From: Candidatus Woesearchaeota archaeon
GTDB taxonomy: Archaea; Nanobdellota; Nanobdellia; Woesearchaeales; UBA12501
Assembly (NCBI GenBank): GCA_016177345.1
Contig: JACOVM010000033.1
Location: 1-15,183, forward strand
Length of the DNA: 15,183 bases
Reading direction: 5' to 3'
The notes under the pieces are model-generated. The model searched no databases and was not told the origin of the DNA. It saw nothing but the letters and a program-made list of their open reading frames with translations. The translations under genes were made by a program, and so were the position numbers. Every line of letters begins with the position of its first letter. Position 1 is the first letter of the stretch. Of the stretch, positions 7,882 to 14,054 are shown piece after piece.

Positions 7882-8106
7882 TTACGGTGCACCTGAAGCT
7901 TGCTCTTCTACATTTAGAACTGAGGAACCCATCAGCCGAATCTCTGCTTGTTCTGCTTGAAGGACTACTTCTGGAGCACCGCTTGCTGATTTTGCGCTAT
8001 CAAGAACCGTCCACGTTCCAACAATAGAAACCACAATAACCAACAATAACAAAATAGCTACTGTCGTATTCGAAAGGTCACCGCTTCCCCGGCTTGATTC
8101 TGCCAT
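7882..8106 (-). CDS. Small single-span membrane protein (LSN-type helix)
   Basis: 74 residues. A Ser/Gly-rich N terminus (1-10) is followed by LSNTTVAILLLLVIVVSIVG (11-30), a single membrane helix, and a hydrophilic Ala/Glu/Ser-rich tail that is probably outside the cell. The helix shares the pattern LSNxT...(L/V)...VIVSIxG with the next gene, which suggests duplication or a common membrane-sorting motif. An earlier in-frame TTG at 8148 is rejected because a TATA box at 8129-8136 sits inside that extension, exactly 26 nt before ATG 8106. The gene is therefore probably leaderless and first in the operon. Function unknown. Confidence 0.65.
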   Translation of the reverse strand: MAESSRGSGDLSNTTVAILLLLVIVVSIVGTWTVLDSAKSASGAPEVVLQAEQAEIRLMGSSVLNVEEQASGAP

Positions 8107-8128
8107 AGAAGCCCAGAAGGAAATTTCT

Positions 8129-8136
8129 TTTATAAA
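8129..8136 (-). promoter_or_regulatory. TATA box of the M50 protease operon
   Basis: TTTATAAA on the minus strand is centred 26 nt before ATG 8106, predicting a leaderless mRNA. It sets the start of the 74-residue protein. A repeated TTGACCG (8142-8148 and 8162-8168) lies just upstream. Confidence 0.6.
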
Positions 8137-8141
8137 TGTTG

Positions 8142-8168
8142 CGGTCAATTTTGCTTTTTTACGGTCAA
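8142..8168 (-). repeat. Direct repeat TTGACCG x2, 20-nt period, upstream of a promoter
   Basis: On the minus strand TTGACCG occurs at 8168-8162 and again at 8148-8142. The spacing of 20 nt is about two helical turns. The nearer copy ends about 6 nt before the TATA box, where the BRE or an activator would bind. It could be a tandem regulator site for the protease operon; a 7-mer pair can also arise by chance. Confidence 0.35.
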
Positions 8169-8207
8169 AGAGCCCGCAATTAATTTTTTGCCTTCCTTTT
8201 TTTATTT

Positions 8208-8456
8208 CTACTGTTCATCTTTATGGTACACATCAAGAAAGATAAGCTTATTTTCTTCTGGGATATACGCGTAGGCAAGCCTGAAAGGCTTTATGTAGGC
8301 TTCGCGAGTCCCTTTTCTGCTGTACATCATTGGCTTTCCAATGTCGGGATGCCCCAGTATTTTCTCAACTTGTTTTTTTACTTGTTCTTTAACGGCATGG
8401 TGTTTGATCTTACCTATTTTTTTAAGAAAGTCTTCCTTATACTCGATATCTAGCAT
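8208..8456 (-). CDS. RelE/ParE-superfamily toxin
   Basis: 82 residues. The order of elements fits the RelE fold: N-terminal strand LDIEY, two helices with a KKIGKIKHHAVKEQVKK stretch, then basic strands with RKGTREAYIKPFRLAYAY and a C-terminal YHKDEQ. Arg51, Arg59, His78 and Lys79 are candidate active-site residues. RelE toxins are usually ribosome-dependent mRNA endonucleases; whether this one cleaves mRNA cannot be told from sequence. Its start overlaps the antitoxin's stop by 7 nt, as is usual in type II modules. The frame looks intact, so the toxin is probably functional. Confidence 0.85.
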   Translation of the reverse strand: MLDIEYKEDFLKKIGKIKHHAVKEQVKKQVEKILGHPDIGKPMMYSRKGTREAYIKPFRLAYAYIPEENKLIFLDVYHKDEQ

Positions 8457-8716
8457 GCTTGCAGCTCCTTAAGAAAGTCTGCTTTTGATGTTTTTTTGAA
8501 TTTTCCCTTGTCATATTCCTGCCATGCTTTTTCTACTTCTTCAGCAAATAAAAGGTCATCACGAAGCGTGTCTGCAAGAGATTTCATGCTTTTGAGTATA
8601 AGCCTCCCGTTATCTTTTATAATGAGAAATTCATCTCCTGTTTCAACTTCGCTTCGGAGCGATGCTGGAATAACAATTTGTCCCTTCGTGCTCACTTTTG
8701 CGATAGCGTATTCCAT
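8450..8716 (-). CDS. AbrB-family (SpoVT/MazE-like) antitoxin
   Basis: 88 residues. Residues 1-45 form the AbrB swapped-hairpin DNA-binding domain, with the signature STKGQIVIPASLR (9-21) and the following GDEF...GRLILK. The C-terminal half (about 46-88) is a charged helix with AWQEYDKGKF, which should wrap the toxin. A longer reading from 8785 is rejected: the shorter ATG has GGTGA 4 nt upstream and the TATA box lies within the longer reading. The gene precedes and overlaps the toxin. Repression of its own promoter through the palindrome at 8730-8745 is likely. AbrB-RelE pairing is known among archaeal modules. Confidence 0.88.
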   Translation of the reverse strand: MEYAIAKVSTKGQIVIPASLRSEVETGDEFLIIKDNGRLILKSMKSLADTLRDDLLFAEEVEKAWQEYDKGKFKKTSKADFLKELQAC

Positions 8717-8729
8717 AGTGTCACCAAAG

Positions 8730-8745
8730 GTAAGGCATGGCTTAC
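8730..8745 (-). promoter_or_regulatory. Palindromic operator candidate of the toxin-antitoxin operon
   Basis: GTAAGGCATGGCTTAC is an imperfect 16-nt palindrome: GTAAG arms around a central CATG, with one mismatched pair. It lies between the TATA box (8745-8752) and the antitoxin start, where a bound AbrB dimer would block transcription initiation. Confidence 0.5.
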
Positions 8746-8752
8746 TTATAAA
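8745..8752 (-). promoter_or_regulatory. TATA-like box of the toxin-antitoxin operon
   Basis: TTTATAAG on the minus strand is centred 32-33 nt before ATG 8716. The predicted transcript starts near 8722, next to the GGTGA ribosome-binding site at 8721-8725. Confidence 0.5.
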
Positions 8753-8844
8753 CTTTTTGGTCTTTACGGGCGATAGCACGTTCAATAACGCTCTTCAAGA
8801 AAGGAATAATAGGCTCCTTTTGTTATCATCATTATTATAATCAC

Positions 8845-8853
8845 TATTATATA
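8845..8853 (+). promoter_or_regulatory. TATA box of rfcL
   Basis: TATTATATA is centred 27 nt before ATG 8876, again predicting a leaderless mRNA. It leaves no room for the earlier in-frame ATG at 8855, supporting the start MVPWTYKYKP. Confidence 0.5.
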
Positions 8854-8875
8854 GATGAACCTCTTTTTATTAGGC

Positions 8876-10081
8876 ATGGTTCCATGGACGTATAAATATA
8901 AGCCTTTATCGTTGAAAGAGGTGGTTGGCCAGGATGCTGCTCTTGCCCAGCTTCAGAAATTTGTCTCCAGCAAGCCATTTGGTAAGGCTGCTGTTCTTTA
9001 TGGGCCTTCTGGGTCTGGAAAGACGTCCAGCGTTCATGCCCTTGCCAATGACCTTTCATATGAGATAATAGAGGTTAACGCTTCTGATGTGAGAAATAAA
9101 GAACAGATCGACCTTATCTTGGGAAATGCAGTGAAGCAACGATCGCTTTTTTCAAAGGGAAAGATCATCCTTGTTGATGAGATTGATGGCATCAGTGGCA
9201 CGGAGGACCGTGGTGGGGTTTCTGCTCTTGTTTCAATTATCTCTTCTTCCTCCTTTCCTATTATTTGCACTGCGGAAGACCCTTTTGATAAAAAATTTAG
9301 TGATCTTCGAAAGCAGTCTACCCTTATTGAATACCAGCCATTGCCTATCCCTGAGGTGAAATGCATCCTTGATTCGATCTCCAAAAAAGAAAAGCTTGTT
9401 GTTTCGCCAGAGGTAATTCAAGAGCTTTCACGGCGCTGCGGGGGGGATGCGCGGGCAGCTGTTACTGATCTCCACACGGCAAGCCTTGATGCAGGCCAGC
9501 TTTCCACAACTGCACTTGACATGCTTGGCGAGCGAGAACAAAAGAAATCCATTATTGATGCACTTCTTCTTGTTCTTAAGACAACCAAGCCAGAGCTTGC
9601 CATTCCTGTATTTGATACGGTAGATGAAGATCTTGACATGATTTTCTTATGGCTCGATGAGAATTTGCCATTAGAGTATACTAAAGCGTTAGATCTCGCG
9701 CGGGCATATGAGATGCTTTCTCAGGCAGACATTATGAGGAGGAGAATACGGCGCTGGCAGCACTGGCGTTTTTTAGTCTACATCAACGCATATCTTTCTG
9801 GTGGTGTTGCTGTCGCAAAAGACCAGAAATATACTTCTTTTGTTTCCTATAAGCCAACCACGAGGCTATTGAAGCTTTGGCAGGCAAACATGAAATACCA
9901 AAAGAGAAAGGCAATAGCGGAAAAGATTGCTGCAAAAACACACACTTCACATCGGAGAGTTATCCAAGATATTATTCCTTATCTCCAAGCGATGGTGCAG
10001 GCTGATCAGAATCTTGCTAAAAAGATAACTGATGATTTTGGGCTAGAAAGTGAGGAAATCGAGTGGCTGAAGAAAAAATAG
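8876..10081 (+). CDS. rfcL: Replication factor C large subunit
   Basis: 401 residues. It is the large subunit of the AAA+ clamp loader that opens the PCNA ring onto primed DNA, acting with RFC small subunits encoded elsewhere. It begins with the family's VPW(T)xKYxP...VVGQ block. Walker A GPSGSGKT is at 43-50, Walker B ILVDEIDG at 98-105, and the sensor-2 region GGDARAAVTDL at 189-199. RfcL-specific blocks follow: WLDENLPLEY (259-268) and the LSQADIMRRRIRRWQHWR...LSGGVA stretch (281-312). The sensor-1 position, normally Asn in TAND/AVN, reads TAED (Glu134). The protein ends in EEIEWLKKK, with no recognisable C-terminal PCNA-interacting (PIP) box, and is at the short end of the family range. 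The start is set by the TATA box and family alignment. The gene converges with the membrane-protein pair 9 nt downstream. Confidence 0.95.
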   Translation: MVPWTYKYKPLSLKEVVGQDAALAQLQKFVSSKPFGKAAVLYGPSGSGKTSSVHALANDLSYEIIEVNASDVRNKEQIDLILGNAVKQRSLFSKGKIILVDEIDGISGTEDRGGVSALVSIISSSSFPIICTAEDPFDKKFSDLRKQSTLIEYQPLPIPEVKCILDSISKKEKLVVSPEVIQELSRRCGGDARAAVTDLHTASLDAGQLSTTALDMLGEREQKKSIIDALLLVLKTTKPELAIPVFDTVDEDLDMIFLWLDENLPLEYTKALDLARAYEMLSQADIMRRRIRRWQHWRFLVYINAYLSGGVAVAKDQKYTSFVSYKPTTRLLKLWQANMKYQKRKAIAEKIAAKTHTSHRRVIQDIIPYLQAMVQADQNLAKKITDDFGLESEEIEWLKKK

Positions 10082-10090
10082 AACAATACC

Positions 10091-10525
10091 TTAAGCAGCT
10101 GCGCCACTTAGTGCAGCAAGGCCGATTATTACGGTAAAGAACATGATCACCATGTTAACAATAAGGCTGACGATAAAGTTTGCTGCTGCCCAGACAAGCC
10201 AGACAAGAAAGGATTTTCCCCATTCTAGCTTGAATACATTTCTAATGACAAGCCATGCAAGAACGAATCCAACAAGGATATAAGATAATATCCAGCTCAC
10301 CACTTTTGTTATTAACCCTACCGGAAGAAGCCCAATTACAAACGCAATAAGGAGCTGTGCTACGCCAACAATGGCTGTAACCAACACTCCTTTTCCATAT
10401 TTGTTTGGCTTCACAGAAAAGAGCATGCATGTTAACCAGAGCAAGAGGCCGCCAAGGGGGATCATGATGACTACAACAAGAAGGCTTGGAATCATCCACA
10501 TCAGTGAAGAAGCGTTAGCTGCCAT
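10091..10525 (-). CDS. Hypothetical four-span membrane protein
   Basis: 144 residues, family not recognised. Hydrophobic segments at about 10-36, 45-69, 74-97 and 104-139 (the last long enough for two short helices) are joined by short loops; basic residues cluster at 39-45 (KPNKYGK). No catalytic motif is visible. It starts 8 nt after the stop of the next upstream gene, with GGGAGAT about 12 nt before its ATG, so the two are co-transcribed. Function unknown. Confidence 0.7.
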   Translation of the reverse strand: MAANASSLMWMIPSLLVVVIMIPLGGLLLWLTCMLFSVKPNKYGKGVLVTAIVGVAQLLIAFVIGLLPVGLITKVVSWILSYILVGFVLAWLVIRNVFKLEWGKSFLVWLVWAAANFIVSLIVNMVIMFFTVIIGLAALSGAAA

Positions 10526-10533
10526 GGTAGTTA

Positions 10534-10926
10534 TTATCTCCCTTTTGTACGCTGGCTGTGATCAACAAGGCCAAGGATTCCCCCAATGAGGCCAAAAAGA
10601 GTTCCTGCACCAATAACACCGCAAACTAACACAACAATTGAGCCACGAAACTGGGTGGCCTGCTGTCGCATCCAGACTGCTCCAATAATCGTTAATACTG
10701 CTGTTATAAGACAATAGATTGCTACAACAATAAATATTATTCCAATGGCAGCTCCTTCAGGAGCAGCCTCTTCAGGAAGAAAACTAGCAAAGAATATTCC
10801 TAGCATGAGAACAAAAAGGCTGGATAATATCCCAAGGATTCCACCAACAAGTGAGAGAATCCAACCTGCCTTGGCAGTACCTGTTTGCACAGGTTGGCTT
10901 TTGTACCCGGTTACTGCTTTTACCAT
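10534..10926 (-). CDS. Small polytopic membrane protein, DUF4064-like
   Basis: 130 residues. A short polar N terminus (1-17) is followed by hydrophobic segments at about 18-50, 60-86 and 94-120 and a basic tail DHSQRTKGR. The pattern GWILSLVGGILGIL early and GLIGGILGLV at the end resembles the DUF4064/DUF4190 type of small membrane protein; this is resemblance only. A TATA box at 10949-10956 is centred 26-27 nt before its ATG, implying a leaderless first gene. It is divergent from secF, with about 96 nt between the start codons. Confidence 0.7.
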   Translation of the reverse strand: MVKAVTGYKSQPVQTGTAKAGWILSLVGGILGILSSLFVLMLGIFFASFLPEEAAPEGAAIGIIFIVVAIYCLITAVLTIIGAVWMRQQATQFRGSIVVLVCGVIGAGTLFGLIGGILGLVDHSQRTKGR

Positions 10927-10948
10927 ACCTGCTTTCGGCCCCTGCTAT

Positions 10949-10956
10949 TATATAAA
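10949..10956 (-). promoter_or_regulatory. TATA box of the two-gene membrane protein operon
   Basis: TTTATATA on the minus strand is centred 26.5 nt before ATG 10926. It is the reverse complement of the TATATAAA box that serves secF at 10993-11000, so the divergent promoters use the same core sequence at the same spacing. Confidence 0.6.
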
Positions 10957-10992
10957 GGTTTGTTTTGCAGCTCATCTTCCCCTATCGAAGAA

Positions 10993-11000
10993 TATATAAA
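10993..11000 (+). promoter_or_regulatory. TATA box of the secF-secD-pyrH operon
   Basis: TATATAAA is centred 26.5 nt before ATG 11023, predicting a leaderless transcript that begins at the secF start codon. It supports translation of the long N-terminal tail of SecF. Confidence 0.6.
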
Positions 11001-11022
11001 TACCTTGTTTTTCAGCCACAGT

Positions 11023-12234
11023 ATGGGTAAGAAACAGCGCCGACGGCAACTTGCAAAGGAACGATTTCTTTCATCAGACCAATCGTCATCTCCTTCTTCA
11101 CTAGCTGCACACGAATTAACAGCAGACAAAACAGCAGGCCAGAGCCATCAGGAGCGTGAGCATTATTCTTCACCAACCTCCTCTTTCTCATCCCATCACT
11201 CCAGGTTTCCCGGGTTGGGCATGCTTGAGAGTATTTATGATAAGCACTACAAGAAACTTCTTGTCTTTCCAATGCTTCTTCTCCTTCTTGCATTTGTTCA
11301 AATTGGGCTTCAAACAGCAGCAACTGGTGACTTTATCCATAAAGGGGTGTCATTGAAAGGAGGAATAACCGTCACTGTTCCAACGATGGAAGGAGATGTG
11401 GTTGTTCTTGAAGAGAAGCTTCTTCAGCAATTTCCAGGCCAAGACATTGGCGTTCGTGCCTTAACAAGCAATGGGGCTCTCTCTGGCTTTACCATAGAAA
11501 CAGATCTCCCCCGCGTTGCCGATGAGACCTATCAAGATCGATTTGTTTCTGCTATTGAAGATATTCTTCACGTAGAGCGAAAATCATTCAGCATTGAGGC
11601 AATTGGCTCTTCGCTTGGTGAAAACTTCTTTCGCCAAACAATACAAACACTGTATGCTGCCTTTCTTTTTATGGGCATGGTTGTATTTCTTTATTTCGGG
11701 ATTGGAACAAAGTACAAGGTGGCATCTGTTCTTCTTACGCTTATCGCAGCATTCCTCACCCTTTCCAATACAGGGGTGATAGGAAAAGCAGCCTCTTACG
11801 TGATAGGGGCTGCTCTTCTTTGGATGTATATTAAAACAAGCATCCCAAGCATTGCAGTTATCATTGCAGCGTTCTCTGACATTGTGATAACGATTGCTAT
11901 TGTCAATCTGCTCGGCGTTAAAATTTCGACAGCAGGCATTGCTGCATTTTTGATGTTGATAGGCTATTCTGTTGATACTGACATCCTTCTCTCGACTCGA
12001 GTCTTGAAGCGAAAGAGCGGCACGGTTCTTGACGGCGTGTACAGTGCGATTAAGCCGGGCCTTACCATGACCTTTACCACTATTGTTGCTGTTACCGTTG
12101 GCTTGATCTTTTCAAAGTCAGAGGTGCTCACCCAGATCATGTTGATCATCCTTATAGGATTATTTGTTGACCTCGTGAATACATGGATTCAAAACGTTGG
12201 AATCATTCGATGGTATTTTGAAAAGCAAGGCTGA
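11023..12234 (+). CDS. secF: Protein-export membrane protein SecF with N-terminal tail and extra hairpin
   Basis: 403 residues. SecF, with SecD, assists Sec-dependent export at the cytoplasmic membrane. Family blocks are DKHYKKLL before TM1 (about 78-97), GVSLKGGI (108-115) opening the external domain (about 98-205), SIEAIGSSLGE (190-200), the FSDIVIT helix (275-298), and AGIAAFLMLIGYSVDTDILL (304-323). Two features are unusual. Residues 1-66, basic at first and then Ser/His-rich, precede the conserved part. About 45 residues (225-270), with two hydrophobic segments (about 232-249 and 253-270), lie between TM2 and the (S/T)xxPSxAVI motif that normally follows it almost directly. Two added helices keep the topology. 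A later ATG at 11221 would remove the tail, but the TATA box is placed for 11023. Longer readings from 10885 run through both promoters and are rejected. secD follows after 53 nt. Confidence 0.92.
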   Translation: MGKKQRRRQLAKERFLSSDQSSSPSSLAAHELTADKTAGQSHQEREHYSSPTSSFSSHHSRFPGLGMLESIYDKHYKKLLVFPMLLLLLAFVQIGLQTAATGDFIHKGVSLKGGITVTVPTMEGDVVVLEEKLLQQFPGQDIGVRALTSNGALSGFTIETDLPRVADETYQDRFVSAIEDILHVERKSFSIEAIGSSLGENFFRQTIQTLYAAFLFMGMVVFLYFGIGTKYKVASVLLTLIAAFLTLSNTGVIGKAASYVIGAALLWMYIKTSIPSIAVIIAAFSDIVITIAIVNLLGVKISTAGIAAFLMLIGYSVDTDILLSTRVLKRKSGTVLDGVYSAIKPGLTMTFTTIVAVTVGLIFSKSEVLTQIMLIILIGLFVDLVNTWIQNVGIIRWYFEKQG

Positions 12235-12258
12235 AAAGCAAAGCTGAAAAGCAAGGCG
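12220..12258 (+). repeat. 13-nt tandem repeat, three copies, across the secF stop codon
   Basis: GAAAAGCAAGGCT (12220-12232), GAAAAGCAAAGCT (12233-12245) and GAAAAGCAAGGCG (12246-12258) stand head to tail. Copy 2 differs from copy 1 at one base, and copy 3 differs only at its last base. The first unit encodes the final residues of SecF, and the stop TGA spans units 1 and 2. The unit is not a multiple of three, so copies 2 and 3 are out of frame and untranslated. This looks like slippage duplication in the secF-secD spacer. Confidence 0.85.
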
Positions 12259-12287
12259 TGTATTCACCACACTCCGCCACACTCACT

Positions 12288-14018
12288 ATGGGAAAACTCA
12301 AAAAGCTCTTAACCAACGCCAGGGTTATTATCCTTATTGTATTCCTGTTCTTTGCAGTCGTGGCTATCCACCCTACATTTCGTGATGACGGGGTGGCTAT
12401 CCGAAGCATTGCCAAGAACAGCGCAGCTGCTCTTGCTGGCATCAAAAGCGCAGAGCCAGGAACCTCTCCAGTAAGTAAAGAAATGATTCTTAGCATCAAC
12501 AATCAGCCAGTCGAGACGCTTGCAGACTATTATTCCTTTACCGAGCAGCTTGATATTAATCAGACGCTTCAGATTAAAACCACTAAGGGAGTCTATCGCC
12601 TTACCGCCAAGGCTGAGGTTGAGGTTATCGAACTGAATGAAACAGAACTGGTTGAGGTTAACGAAACAATACTCGCCAATAAGACTGTTGACGGAGAACT
12701 TGTTGAGGCCAACGAGACGATAACCAAGAAAATTGAAGTTCCAAAAACAGTAACCAATATTCTCGGAACAGAAGACCTTGGCCTGAAGGTGATGGAAGCG
12801 CCTCGAACAAACATCAGAAAAGGCCTTGACCTTGAGGGAGGCACTCGTGTGCTGCTCCAGCCGGAAACTGAGCTGTCTGATGATGATATGGAGATTTTAA
12901 TCGCGAACATGCAGGAGCGCCTCAACGTCTTTGGATTAAGTGATGTTGTTATTCGAAAAACCAAAGACCTTACTGGCAAACAATTTATCCTTGTGGAAAT
13001 CGCTGGCGCTAACGAAGAAGAGGTAAAAGATCTCGTTGCTAAGCAAGGCAAGTTTGAGGCAAAAATTGGCAATACCACCGCCTTCCGTGGTGGCTCTGAC
13101 ATTACGTTCGTTTGTAGAACAGCAGACTGCGCAGGGCTTGATCCCCAGTACGGCTGTAGCAGAAGCGGCAGTGACTCTATTTGTAGATTTCGATTTTCTA
13201 TTTCTCTCACTCCTGATGCTGCAAAGCGTCATGCTGACCTTACAGAAGAATTAACGGTAATCCAATCCCCATCAGGTGATTCGTATCTTGACACACCGCT
13301 CGACTTGTACCTTGATAACGAGTTGGTCGATTCCCTAAACATAGGCTCTGACCTTCAAGGTAGGGTTGTTACTGACATTTCCATTACTGGATCGGGAAGC
13401 GGGTCGTCGGATGAGCTTGCCGTGACAAGTACATTAGACAATATGAAGCGTCTCCAAACTATTCTTATTACGGGAAGCCTTCCAGTAAAATTAGAGATTG
13501 TGAAGTCTGACACGATATCTCCTGTTCTTGGTGAGGAATTTGTGGATAATGCAATTTTTATTGGGCTTCTTGCCATCCTGAGCGTTGCGCTTGTTGTCTT
13601 TATTGTCTATCGCCGCCTTGTCATATCCATTCCAATCATTGTTACTATGGTATCAGAAATGGTGTTGCTTCTCGGCCTTGCTGCGCTGATTCGCTGGAAT
13701 CTCGACCTTGCTGCCATCGCCGGTATTATCGTTTCTGCAGGTACTGGCGTTGATGACCAGATCGTTATTGCTGACGAAATCAGGCGTGGAGAAAAAGATG
13801 CTGATTCCAATTGGCATCAGCGCATCAAACGGGCATTCTTTATTATCCTAGCTGCATATTTCGCAACCCTTGTTGCTATGGTTCCACTGCTCTTTGCCGG
13901 TGCAGGGCTCTTGAAAGGCTTTGCCTTCACCACCATTGCAGGAATTTCCTTTGGAGTCTTTATCACAAGGCCAGCCTATGCAGCCTTTGTTGAGCTATTT
14001 ATGAAAAAAGAGGAGTAA
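12288..14018 (+). CDS. secD: Protein-export membrane protein SecD with PDZ-like module
   Basis: 576 residues; partner of SecF in protein export. TM1 is at about 11-28. A PDZ-like stretch (about 34-100) follows: DGVAIRSIAKNSAAALAGIK, then a strand ILSINNQPV and a helix ADYYSF. Next is a linker (111-150) rich in N-E-T sequons. The conserved SecD part begins at RKGLDLEGGTRVLL (177-190). Residues 270-400 form the external head, with four cysteines (276, 281, 290, 299) that may pair as disulfides. Five membrane helices follow (about 421-570), with the signature GTGVDDQIVIADE (485-497) and a RPAYAAF block near the end. ATG 12288 is chosen over GTG 12258, because GTG would add ten polar residues. 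No Shine-Dalgarno or TATA box is seen at either, so expression probably depends on read-through from secF. UMP kinase follows after 36 nt. Confidence 0.93.
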   Translation: MGKLKKLLTNARVIILIVFLFFAVVAIHPTFRDDGVAIRSIAKNSAAALAGIKSAEPGTSPVSKEMILSINNQPVETLADYYSFTEQLDINQTLQIKTTKGVYRLTAKAEVEVIELNETELVEVNETILANKTVDGELVEANETITKKIEVPKTVTNILGTEDLGLKVMEAPRTNIRKGLDLEGGTRVLLQPETELSDDDMEILIANMQERLNVFGLSDVVIRKTKDLTGKQFILVEIAGANEEEVKDLVAKQGKFEAKIGNTTAFRGGSDITFVCRTADCAGLDPQYGCSRSGSDSICRFRFSISLTPDAAKRHADLTEELTVIQSPSGDSYLDTPLDLYLDNELVDSLNIGSDLQGRVVTDISITGSGSGSSDELAVTSTLDNMKRLQTILITGSLPVKLEIVKSDTISPVLGEEFVDNAIFIGLLAILSVALVVFIVYRRLVISIPIIVTMVSEMVLLLGLAALIRWNLDLAAIAGIIVSAGTGVDDQIVIADEIRRGEKDADSNWHQRIKRAFFIILAAYFATLVAMVPLLFAGAGLLKGFAFTTIAGISFGVFITRPAYAAFVELFMKKEE

Positions 14019-14054
14019 ACCTGCGCTGATATCGCTGATAGGTGCAGATAAAGC

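Noticed and set aside
7879..7882. Type IV pilin or archaellin identity for the two small LSN-type proteins
   Set aside because: There is no basic class III signal peptide site (K/R before G/A) ahead of the hydrophobic helix, and no pilin peptidase nearby.
8107..8148. TTG start giving an 88-residue version of the first protease-operon protein
   Set aside because: The added codons contain the TATA box; ATG 8106 is at the right distance from it.
8208..8716. Toxin-antitoxin pair as part of a larger defence island or mobile element
   Set aside because: Both flanks are housekeeping genes; no transposase, integrase, terminal repeat or other defence gene is visible.
10885..11022. Longer reading of secF
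   Set aside because: It runs through both divergent promoters and the start of the opposite gene.
12593..13210. 205-codon open frame on the minus strand
   Set aside because: It lies wholly inside secD, whose protein motifs are unambiguous; the antisense translation is Ser/Arg-rich and has no domain.
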